From Bacteroidales bacterium (GTDB lineage: Bacteria > Bacteroidota > Bacteroidia > Bacteroidales > VadinHA17), in NCBI GenBank assembly GCA_025455505.1, contig JALOMK010000018.1:1-16898 (forward strand): 16,898 nucleotides of DNA, given 5' to 3'. The notes beneath the pieces were generated by a model that was not told the DNA's origin, did no database searches, and worked only from the letters and a program-made list of their open reading frames with translations. Below are positions 7,256-14,379 of this stretch, piece after piece. Made by a program: the position numbers and the translations under genes. How positions within the stretch are numbered: the first letter of the stretch is position 1; each line of letters begins with the position of its first letter.

Positions 7256-8364
7256 GATATCTGTACTTTAGTGCTGTTCTGCTGTTTTACAGTTGCCTTG
7301 CGGTAAGCCAGAAGGCTGGAATCGACTGGCCTCTGTTCAGAGGATCTTCCGATCTTGCCGGAAAGACTGAACACATACTTCCCTCCTCTCCAAAGCTGCT
7401 ATGGAGCGTCACCACCGGAGCCAGGACAAAATCATCTCCGGTTGTGAGCAACGGGATAGTATATTTTGGAAATGACAAGGGATCGCTGATAGCCGTTTCT
7501 ACGGGAGGAAGCGTAAAATGGAAGTACGATGCCGGAAGCCCGGTTGAGGCTGCTCCACTTGTCAGCGGAAATAAGGTTATATTCGGAACAACCGACGGGG
7601 AACTGATAGCACTTGACAAGGCAAGCGGGAAAATAATCTGGAAATATGCTACTGAAAACCAGATATCAGGCTCAGCAAACGTATGGAGCGTTGGAAACAG
7701 CAGCGGCATTGTGGTAGGGAGCTATGACTATTATCTTCATTGCGTCTCTCCCGAAAGCGGAAAGCTTCTCTGGAAGGTGGAAACTGACAACTACGTTAAC
7801 GGAACACCTGCATTGCTTAACGGGCGCATTGTATTTGGGGGCTGCGACGGCATACTGAGGGTTGTAGATCCTGTCAGCGGCAAGCAGAAGGACACTGTGA
7901 ACATAGGCATATATATTGCATCCTCACCATCACTTGCGGGCGACATGGCTGTACTTGGCGACTACGAGGGAACATTATACGGTGTTAATTTTGCATCACG
8001 TAAAATCAAGTGGAGAGCTTCTGCTCCTGAAGAAGGAGGCTCGATTCTTGCAATACCCGCAATTGCCGGGGATAATGTTGTTATCGGTAACGAGGACAAG
8101 AGTATTTACTGCTTTTCTTTCAGCAGCGGCGCACTTAAATGGAAGTTCAGGTCAAACGGGAGAATTACAGGATCGGCAGTAATATCATCTTCAAAGGTAT
8201 TGTTCGCCAGCACAGACGGTTATGTTTATATTCTGAATCTTGCTGACGGGAAAAAAATATGGAGTTTTAATACAGGGTCTTCTATAGGGAGCTCCCCTGC
8301 TCTTACTGACAGGGCTTTTTATATTCTAACTGATGACGGAAGGCTTCTGGCTTTCGGAAATTAA
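7252..8364 (+). CDS. Secreted eight-repeat PQQ-like (BamB-like) beta-propeller
   Basis: A 370-residue exported propeller starting in an ATGA overlap with the stop of the Fe-S subunit. Residues 1-19 form a hydrophobic signal peptide; Cys15 could make it a lipoprotein, but the residues before it (Phe-Tyr-Ser) fit a lipobox poorly. The mature part opens with Asp-Trp-Pro-x-Phe-Arg-Gly, closely matching the start of the other propeller at 2078-3772. Eight repeats of about 40 residues then follow, most with a hydrophobic-x-Trp-x strand, a Gly/Ser-Ser-Pro turn and a Val-x-Phe-Gly strand. The fifth repeat lacks the tryptophan. Eight blades fit BamB or a PQQ-dehydrogenase fold; no catalytic residues were recognised. 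Its position directly after the diaphorase genes suggests a periplasmic scaffold or partner for the redox complex rather than outer-membrane assembly. That role is inference. Confidence 0.85.
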   Translation: MRYLYFSAVLLFYSCLAVSQKAGIDWPLFRGSSDLAGKTEHILPSSPKLLWSVTTGARTKSSPVVSNGIVYFGNDKGSLIAVSTGGSVKWKYDAGSPVEAAPLVSGNKVIFGTTDGELIALDKASGKIIWKYATENQISGSANVWSVGNSSGIVVGSYDYYLHCVSPESGKLLWKVETDNYVNGTPALLNGRIVFGGCDGILRVVDPVSGKQKDTVNIGIYIASSPSLAGDMAVLGDYEGTLYGVNFASRKIKWRASAPEEGGSILAIPAIAGDNVVIGNEDKSIYCFSFSSGALKWKFRSNGRITGSAVISSSKVLFASTDGYVYILNLADGKKIWSFNTGSSIGSSPALTDRAFYILTDDGRLLAFGN

Positions 8365-8376
8365 AGATTCAGGCAT

Positions 8377-9669
8377 ATGAAAGTAGTTTATCTTATAACA
8401 GGTTCGGGCGGGTCGTTCTATTGCGGCAATTGTTACCGTGATATGATATATCTTAAGGCCATCAGGAAGGTTGAGGGTACTTCAGCCTCGGCTATACCTC
8501 TTTACCTGCCTCCTGATGAGAAAAGCGAGGACGACGGACTTGAAAAGAAAGTATTCTTCGGTGCCATTTCAATGTACCTGCGCGAGAAAGTACCATTCCT
8601 CAAGAATATGCCTGCCTTCATGGACAGGCTCTTTGATTCCGCTCCCCTGCTGAAACTTGCAGCCAGCCGTGCAGGGACCACAAGGACGGAGGGACTGGAG
8701 GAAATGACCCTCGGCATGATAAACGGCAGGAATGCCTTTCCGGAAGTTGAACTGAGGAGACTTGTACATTTTCTTACAAAAGACGGGCTGCCCGATATAA
8801 TTCATCTTTCCAATGCCCTCATAATAGGTTTGGCCGGCCAGCTGAAGAAGAAGCTCAGGGTTAAAATCGTGTGCTCTCTGCTGAACGAAGATGACTGGAT
8901 AAACGAAATGGCTGAACCATACCAGAGCGAAGCATGGAAACAGATTGCCGGCGAGGCTCATAATGTTGACGCCTTCATTACTCCAAGCAGTTACTATAAG
9001 GAAATGTTCATTTCAAAGACCGGAATACCAGGCGGAATGATAAATATTGTTCCGCTTGGCATCGATCCCGGCAGCCTTCTAAAAGTTGAGAGAAAGGATA
9101 CTTTTCCGGCGCTCGGATATTTTTGCCGAGTAAATTCCCATAACGGCTTCGATAAACTTGTCGATGCATTTATTAAAATAAGGAATTCAGACAGAATTCC
9201 GGGCCTGACTCTGCATGTATCCGGCGGATATACTGCCGACGACAAGCCATTCATAAGTGAGCAGATATCCAAGTTAAAGGGAAGCGGACTTAAAAGTCTT
9301 GTCAGGATCTACCCTGAATTCCACGGACACAGCAAGGAGGACTTCTTCAGCAACGTGGATGTTGTCTGCGTGCCTGTGCGCAAGTATGACGGCTACGGGC
9401 TGCACCTGCTTGAAGCAAACGCAGCAGGTGTGCCTCTGGTTCAGCCAGCCACAGGAGCATATCCCGAGATAATCGGAATTACCGGCGGCGGAATAACTTA
9501 TGAACCAGATACAACAGACGGCCTTGTAGAGGCGCTTTGCGGGTTCTTCAGCGACAGGCAGAAAATTGCTGGTTTTGGACTAAAAGGAAGGGAGAATGTT
9601 GCAAAAGAGCTTTCCCTGGAGCGTATGGCGGCCGGATTATCGGAAGTTTACAGGCAAATAACAAAATAG
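8377..9669 (+). CDS. GT4-type glycosyltransferase with N-terminal CxxC
   Basis: A 430-residue protein with a GT-B, family 4 layout. The N-terminus is beta strand, then Gly-Ser-Gly-Gly, then a Cys16-Gly-Asn-Cys19-Tyr-Arg-Asp stretch. The middle carries the GT4-like Val-Pro-Leu-Gly-Ile-Asp turn. The C-terminal nucleotide-sugar site reads Asp338-Gly-Tyr-Gly-Leu-x3-Glu346-Ala-Asn, a variant of the usual Glu-x7-Glu with Asp at the first position, followed by Gly-Val-Pro-Leu-Val. It has no signal peptide or helix, so it acts in the cytoplasm or at the inner face. From memory, Planctomycetes have relatives with the same Gly-Gly-x-Phe-Tyr-Cys-x-Asn-Cys start; this is unverified. It lies 12 bp after the propeller gene and 8 bp before an ABC ATPase. 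Donor and acceptor are unknown; cell-surface glycan or glycolipid export through the ABC system is one possibility. Confidence 0.82.
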   Translation: MKVVYLITGSGGSFYCGNCYRDMIYLKAIRKVEGTSASAIPLYLPPDEKSEDDGLEKKVFFGAISMYLREKVPFLKNMPAFMDRLFDSAPLLKLAASRAGTTRTEGLEEMTLGMINGRNAFPEVELRRLVHFLTKDGLPDIIHLSNALIIGLAGQLKKKLRVKIVCSLLNEDDWINEMAEPYQSEAWKQIAGEAHNVDAFITPSSYYKEMFISKTGIPGGMINIVPLGIDPGSLLKVERKDTFPALGYFCRVNSHNGFDKLVDAFIKIRNSDRIPGLTLHVSGGYTADDKPFISEQISKLKGSGLKSLVRIYPEFHGHSKEDFFSNVDVVCVPVRKYDGYGLHLLEANAAGVPLVQPATGAYPEIIGITGGGITYEPDTTDGLVEALCGFFSDRQKIAGFGLKGRENVAKELSLERMAAGLSEVYRQITK

Positions 9670-9677
9670 ATCCTTCA

Positions 9678-10361
9678 ATGCTTGAGTTAAAAAATATTTC
9701 AAAATCTTACCCGCAGCGAGGGCTTGTCCTTAATGATCTCAGCCTTAGTGTTTCAAGGGGCGATTCTGTCGCAATAATGGGACCCTCTGGCTCAGGTAAG
9801 ACAACACTCATGAACCTGATCGGATTACTCGATAAACCTGACAGCGGGAGCTTAGTATTCAACGGCCGGGATATCACGGGACTTTCTGATGATGAATCAG
9901 CAGCCCACCGCAACAGGAATATTGGCTTTGTCTTCCAGGAGCACCTGCTCCTTCCCTACCTGACGGTTCGTGAGAACATTCTCCTTCCCTTGCTTGCATC
10001 AGGCGAAAAGGATCAATTCAGGGCTGAGAAGATAAGCAACGCTGAAGAACTGATGAAAAGAACCGGGATACACTCTCTTTCAGATAAACTCCCCTCGAGG
10101 ATATCAGGAGGGGAGGCACAAAGAACAGCCCTTGTCCGGGCCCTGGTTAACAAACCCTCACTGATCCTGGCGGATGAACCAACAGGATCGCTCGATGCAG
10201 GTAATTCTGCGCTGATGGGCGACCTTCTTTCTGAACTAAACAGGCTTGAGGGCGTAACAATAATCCTTTCCACACACTCAGCCTCGCTTGCCGGCAAGAT
10301 GGGACGGACTTTGAATCTGTTTGAGGGACGGCTTTCTGCTAACAGGAATGACATGGCATGA
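9678..10361 (+). CDS. ABC transporter ATPase (LolD/MacB type)
   Basis: A 227-residue ATPase. The frame is open upstream to an ATG at 9537, but those 47 codons lie inside the glycosyltransferase gene. The ATG at 9678 gives the normal Met-Leu-Glu-Leu-Lys-Asn start of the family. Visible motifs: Walker A GPSGSGKTT at 35-43, Q-loop Gln87, signature ISGGEAQR at 142-149, Walker B ILADEP at 163-168 and the switch His200. Length and sequence style (FVFQEH, LADEPTGSLD) place it with LolD, MacB and FtsE ATPases, which drive mechanotransmission or lipoprotein-release systems with FtsX-type permeases rather than classical import. The permease gene starts within its stop (ATGA), so the pair is translationally coupled. 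The substrate is unknown. Confidence 0.93.
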   Translation: MLELKNISKSYPQRGLVLNDLSLSVSRGDSVAIMGPSGSGKTTLMNLIGLLDKPDSGSLVFNGRDITGLSDDESAAHRNRNIGFVFQEHLLLPYLTVRENILLPLLASGEKDQFRAEKISNAEELMKRTGIHSLSDKLPSRISGGEAQRTALVRALVNKPSLILADEPTGSLDAGNSALMGDLLSELNRLEGVTIILSTHSASLAGKMGRTLNLFEGRLSANRNDMA

Positions 10362-13300
10362 TCCCGACTCCAGCCCATATTGCCTCGAAATCCTTTGCCT
10401 GGTACAGGAAAAGTGTTGTTTACCAGGTGATTATAATTGCAGTGCTTTCCGCTGTTATAACCGGATCACTTCTGACAGGCAGTTCAGTGAGGAACAGCCT
10501 CAAATCAATTTCCTCGTCAAGGTTAGGAAATACAGGCATCGTGGTCACTTCAGGCTTAAGATACTTCAACCCGGAGCTGGAGCAGAGACTTGGCAAGCTT
10601 ATCCTCTCAGCCACAACTTCCTTGCTTGAATCCACTGGCTCATGCCAGTCAATGACAACCCAGGTACTTGTCCCGGATGCAAGCGTATATATTGTTGACA
10701 GCTCATTTTTCAGTTTCCACGGAATAGAGGGAACAGCTGTCGGGAACGGTTCTGTAGCTATCAACGCAAAACTTGCCGCCCGGCTTGGAGTGAAAGAGGG
10801 AGATGAGGTAATAATACGTATTCCTTCACTCTCAGATATTCCGGCAGATGCTCCTTTCGCTCCTGAAAAGGAAACGGGTATATCTTTTGTCAGAAGAATC
10901 GGAGTGGTACTCGATGAAGCAAGGGCCGGAAATTTCTCACTTTCAATCAGCCAGCTTGTACCTGATAACATATTCATCAGCAGATATGATCTTGATGGAA
11001 GCGGCATTAATCCCTCACGTGCAAACCGTATTCTTATTGCGGGTAAAGAAGCAGGACCGGCTGATTCTCTGCATTCAGCCCTTAAAAGATCCATGAGGCC
11101 TTCCGACATTGGACTCAGGATAAGAAGCACCGTGAAAACTGGTGAAACCGAGATTATCTCTGACAGGATATTCCTGGATGAAGCAATGATAGGCGCCATT
11201 AAGGGAGAACTGCCCGCTGCAAGGCCTCTTATTACCTACCTGCTGAACAGTATCGTTTCAGGAAAGGGGATGATGACACCATACTCATTTGCCGCAGCGC
11301 TGCCTTCTGAGATGAATCCTGTTGAAAACGGCGAAGGGCTCGTAATAAACAACTGGCTGTCGGATGATACAGGAGCAAAGGAAGGTGATTCACTTGAGAT
11401 TTCCTGGTATTCTCCCGACTCGCTTAATTCACTTGTAACAAGGACAAGAAAGTTCAGGGTTATAAAAGTGGCTGAAATGGCTGGAATATATGCCGACAGT
11501 CTTCTGATGCCTGAATTCCCCGGAATTGCCGGAAGTGAATCCTGTTCGCGCTGGGATGCCGGTGTACCGGTTGACCTGGGCAGTATCCGCGACAAGGATG
11601 AGGAATACTGGAATATGCATGGCGGCACTCCAAAGGTATTCATGGACTATGCCACAGGTGCCGCTTTGTGGGGCAATAACTTCGGGCCTGCTACAGCACT
11701 GCGCATCCCGCCCGGCTATTCAGCGATTGAGGTTGAAAATAAGCTTGCCGGCTCTATTGACCCGTCAGTTGCCGGTCTCAGGCTGCAGAATATTCTGGAG
11801 GAATCGGTAAGGGCTGCTGAGCAGGGCGTGGATTTCAGTACATTATTTCTGAGCCTGGGTTTTTTTATGATCCTTTCAGCCCTTATACTGCTCTACCTGT
11901 CAGTTTCAACATATTTTGATTCAAAGAAGGATCAGCTCAGGGTATTTATTTCGCTCGGCTTTACACGCAGGCTGACTCATAAGGTCTTTTTGTCTGAGGC
12001 CTTGATTGTGGCGGCGGCAGGAAGTGCTGCCGGTGCCGCTGCAGGGTACCTTGTGAACATTGCGATAATCTGGGCTCTCAATAATGTATGGAGAGGCGCC
12101 GTTCAGGTTAACACCCTTGAGCCTCATATAAGCATGTCTGCCCTTTTGGGCGGGATGATAATTTCCTTCCTGGTTGTTTTTCTGCTTATGCAATTGCATA
12201 TCAGAAGGTTCACCGGACTTGTTTCGCATAATGATAAAGAACTTAGTCTCGGGAAGAGGAAAAAAATTAAGATACTGATCCCCCTGCTTCTTTCGCTTTT
12301 CGCAGCAGGCACTCTGTTGCTGTCATTTGTTTTTGAGGAAGCTGAGACTGTGCTTGCTTTTGTTTCAGGGGGATTATTTTTCGGGAGCCTCGTGCTTCTG
12401 TCTGTTAAGTATATGGCTAATGGCAGGAAATCAGGGGATTTGCCTTCCCTGTCAGGATCGTATTATTCATTTCATCCCTACCAGGCAGCTGCACCTGTAT
12501 TGTTTATTGCTGCTGGCATCTTTGCCGTTTTCATCACTGGTGCCAACAGGATGAGCTTCTCCGACAGTATGCAAAGCAAAGGCGGAGGAGCAGGAGCTTA
12601 TCTTCTCTGGGGAGAGACTTCACTTCCACTTTCAGGAGACATGAACTCGGAGCAAGACCGCAGAAGTATGGGCCTTGATGAAAAGGAAATAGCCGACCTT
12701 AGTTTCGTCCAGGCAAAAAAGCTCGCGGGAAATGATGCAAGCTGCCTGAACCTGAACCATATCACAGCGCCTCCCCTCCTGGGGCTCGACCCTGCCGTGT
12801 TTGCCGAAAGAGGTTCATTTTCATTTGCAAAAAGCCTAAAGGAGAAAAATCCTGACAATCCCTGGCTTTATCTGGAATATCCGCCTGATGGAGATGTTAT
12901 TTACGGAATAGCCGATCAGACTGTTATTCAGTGGGGACTGCAGCTGGCTATCGGTGACACTATAGTCATCAGGGCAGAAAACGGCAGGCCTCTGAAGATA
13001 GTCCTGGCAGGCGGATTGGAGTCATCTGTATTCCAGGGGCATCTTTTGATAGGCCTGGCCAATTTCACAAGATATTTTCCTTCCGTCGCCGGGTACTCGG
13101 TATTCCTGGCCGGCGGAGATCCTTCGAAGCTGGACACATATTCTGAAATCCTTATAGCCCGGCTTGAAAATTCCGGCTTAAGGCTTGAGACAACTGCATC
13201 GCGGCTTGAATCGTTCTACCAGGTAACCAATACTTATCTTTCTGTTTTCACTGTTTTCGGAGCATTTGGAATGATTACAGGTGTTGCCGGGCTGGGTTTC

Positions 13301-13609
13301 ATCCTTTTGAGAACATATGCACGGAGAAAGCGCGAATTTGCCCTTCTGATGGCAGGCGGTTTCACTCCAGCCCGCATAAGGGGAATGATTCTCAGGGAAC
13401 AGTCATTGCTGCTTGCGGCCGGAATCCTGACAGGTGTAATTTCTGCCGCAGTATCGACATATCCCTCTGTAAGCGGCAACCCTGACATGCCATGGAAATT
13501 GCTTGTACTTATGATTGCCGGAATAGTTGCAGCCGGAACATCGGCGCTTTATTTCTCCACCAGGAATATAACTGCAGGGTCTCTTGCCAGCAGCCTCAGG
13601 ATGGAATGA
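10358..13609 (+). CDS. Large ten-helix FtsX/MacB-family ABC permease
   Basis: A 1083-residue permease. One helix lies at about 18-40, then a ~450-residue extracytoplasmic domain, three helices at about 496-521, 545-575 and 592-615 (first FtsX core), three more at about 637-659, 662-687 and 711-727, a second extracytoplasmic domain of ~230 residues, and a final FtsX core at about 963-987, 1011-1035 and 1048-1068. The last core has the family's basic cytoplasmic loop, Arg-Arg-Lys-Arg-Glu-Phe-Ala-Leu-Leu. A Gly-Ser-Ser-Val-Arg-x-Ser-Leu-Lys segment directly after helix 1 recalls very large planctomycete FtsX permeases (from memory). It is much longer than MacB or LolC/E (about 400-650 residues) and has two unequal extracytoplasmic domains, so it probably works as one polypeptide with two ATPase copies. 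Lipid, lipoprotein or glycoconjugate handling is plausible; the substrate is not evident. Confidence 0.9.
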   Translation: MIPTPAHIASKSFAWYRKSVVYQVIIIAVLSAVITGSLLTGSSVRNSLKSISSSRLGNTGIVVTSGLRYFNPELEQRLGKLILSATTSLLESTGSCQSMTTQVLVPDASVYIVDSSFFSFHGIEGTAVGNGSVAINAKLAARLGVKEGDEVIIRIPSLSDIPADAPFAPEKETGISFVRRIGVVLDEARAGNFSLSISQLVPDNIFISRYDLDGSGINPSRANRILIAGKEAGPADSLHSALKRSMRPSDIGLRIRSTVKTGETEIISDRIFLDEAMIGAIKGELPAARPLITYLLNSIVSGKGMMTPYSFAAALPSEMNPVENGEGLVINNWLSDDTGAKEGDSLEISWYSPDSLNSLVTRTRKFRVIKVAEMAGIYADSLLMPEFPGIAGSESCSRWDAGVPVDLGSIRDKDEEYWNMHGGTPKVFMDYATGAALWGNNFGPATALRIPPGYSAIEVENKLAGSIDPSVAGLRLQNILEESVRAAEQGVDFSTLFLSLGFFMILSALILLYLSVSTYFDSKKDQLRVFISLGFTRRLTHKVFLSEALIVAAAGSAAGAAAGYLVNIAIIWALNNVWRGAVQVNTLEPHISMSALLGGMIISFLVVFLLMQLHIRRFTGLVSHNDKELSLGKRKKIKILIPLLLSLFAAGTLLLSFVFEEAETVLAFVSGGLFFGSLVLLSVKYMANGRKSGDLPSLSGSYYSFHPYQAAAPVLFIAAGIFAVFITGANRMSFSDSMQSKGGGAGAYLLWGETSLPLSGDMNSEQDRRSMGLDEKEIADLSFVQAKKLAGNDASCLNLNHITAPPLLGLDPAVFAERGSFSFAKSLKEKNPDNPWLYLEYPPDGDVIYGIADQTVIQWGLQLAIGDTIVIRAENGRPLKIVLAGGLESSVFQGHLLIGLANFTRYFPSVAGYSVFLAGGDPSKLDTYSEILIARLENSGLRLETTASRLESFYQVTNTYLSVFTVFGAFGMITGVAGLGFILLRTYARRKREFALLMAGGFTPARIRGMILREQSLLLAAGILTGVISAAVSTYPSVSGNPDMPWKLLVLMIAGIVAAGTSALYFSTRNITAGSLASSLRME

Positions 13610-13642
13610 TATTATTTCATGCCTGCCGCGATACTGTACCCT
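13610..13642. other. Short convergent intergenic spacer
   Basis: These 33 bp separate the stop of the permease (+) from the stop of the broken VTC gene (-). I see no strong G/C-rich hairpin followed by a T run on either strand, so termination between the two convergent operons is not explained by a classical intrinsic terminator here. Confidence 0.5.
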
Positions 13643-14360
13643 TTAATCAGCTTGTACATTTTCTATTTTTTTAAGCTTGATAAACTTAAGTCTGACTGCA
13701 TTCTTGCGGAATCTTTCATTAAGGAATGCCAGACCCATCACATATTTGCTGAACCCGGTCTGGTACGATCCGAGGTTCCTTAATAACATGTGAACCGGCG
13801 ATTCGCCAGCCAGTCCCTCTCTCTTGAGCTCTACAACAGAGAGATATTCCATTTTACCTGAAGTGCCGTTGCGGGGGTCGGCAAAGCTTATATCATAATC
13901 AATTGTTATTCTCTCTGAAGTTTCGATACCTGCAATTGTTATCCTGGAGAAGCTGTTTGTGAGTGAAGGAGAGAAATCCTCTGGCGGGTAGGGAAAATTC
14001 CTGGCCATGAAATCCAGTGCCTCCCTGTCGAAGGATTCAGGAATTGCCAGAGTGGGAATTCTTAGCTTAGCAGTCCTGTTATTGAGTGTTTTCCTCTTGA
14101 TCTCAAGGAAAGCATCACCTGAAGAAACGTATTTACGGTATCGAAGCTTGTACCTGAGTGCCTTATTTCGGATATGCTGGTAAAACAGGAGATAGTCTGA
14201 AGTATCGTAGTATAAGGTACTGTAGGGAAGAATACGGGTATTGTTTATTTCGAGAATAGTATATCTTCCGTGTCCTGTTCATAAACCTGACAGCCGAAAT
14301 ATCGGGCAGCATTATTGGTTTAATATTTGCCGCCGCCTCCTCAATTCTGCTTTTATGCAT
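13643..14360 (-). pseudogene. VTC-domain (polyphosphate-polymerase-like) gene, frameshifted by internal deletion
   Basis: Two frames on the minus strand together encode a VTC-type domain. The 5' part starts at the ATG ending at 14360 and gives about 30 residues up to Arg-Phe-Met-Asn-Arg-Thr, the usual entry to the family's Asp-Thr-Lys-Tyr motif. That motif is absent. A different frame, entered at 14278 just past a TGA (14279-14281), continues with Gly-Arg-Tyr-Thr-Ile-Leu-Glu-Ile, Tyr-Ser-Thr-Leu-Tyr-Tyr-Asp-Thr, Arg-Tyr-Lys-Leu-Arg-Tyr-Arg-Lys, Phe-Leu-Glu-Ile-Lys, Val-Val-Glu-Leu-Lys-Arg and Gly-Phe-Ser-Lys-Tyr. These are the basic and acidic tunnel-lining strands of VTC proteins. The 3' frame has no stops down to 13643. 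About 20 residues seem missing at the junction (near 14270-14282), so a frameshifting deletion of about 50 bp is inferred. It lies 19 bp after the kinase gene. An assembly error is the alternative. Confidence 0.72.
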
Positions 14361-14379
14361 AAGTTTCAGTGTTTTCAGG

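Noticed and set aside
9537..9677. N-terminal extension of the ABC ATPase from the ATG at 9537
   Set aside because: It lies wholly within the glycosyltransferase coding sequence and adds 47 residues before the standard Met-Leu-Glu-Leu start of LolD-like ATPases.
10420..11199. Long minus-strand frame (259 codons) under the permease gene
   Set aside because: It is a low-complexity, Ser/Pro-rich antisense shadow of a well-supported membrane protein, with no recognisable domain.
13671..13692. TTAAG/CTTAA inverted repeat as a terminator between the convergent operons
   Set aside because: The stem is only about 5 bp and A/T-rich, it lies inside the VTC coding region, and it lacks a G/C stem followed by a T run.
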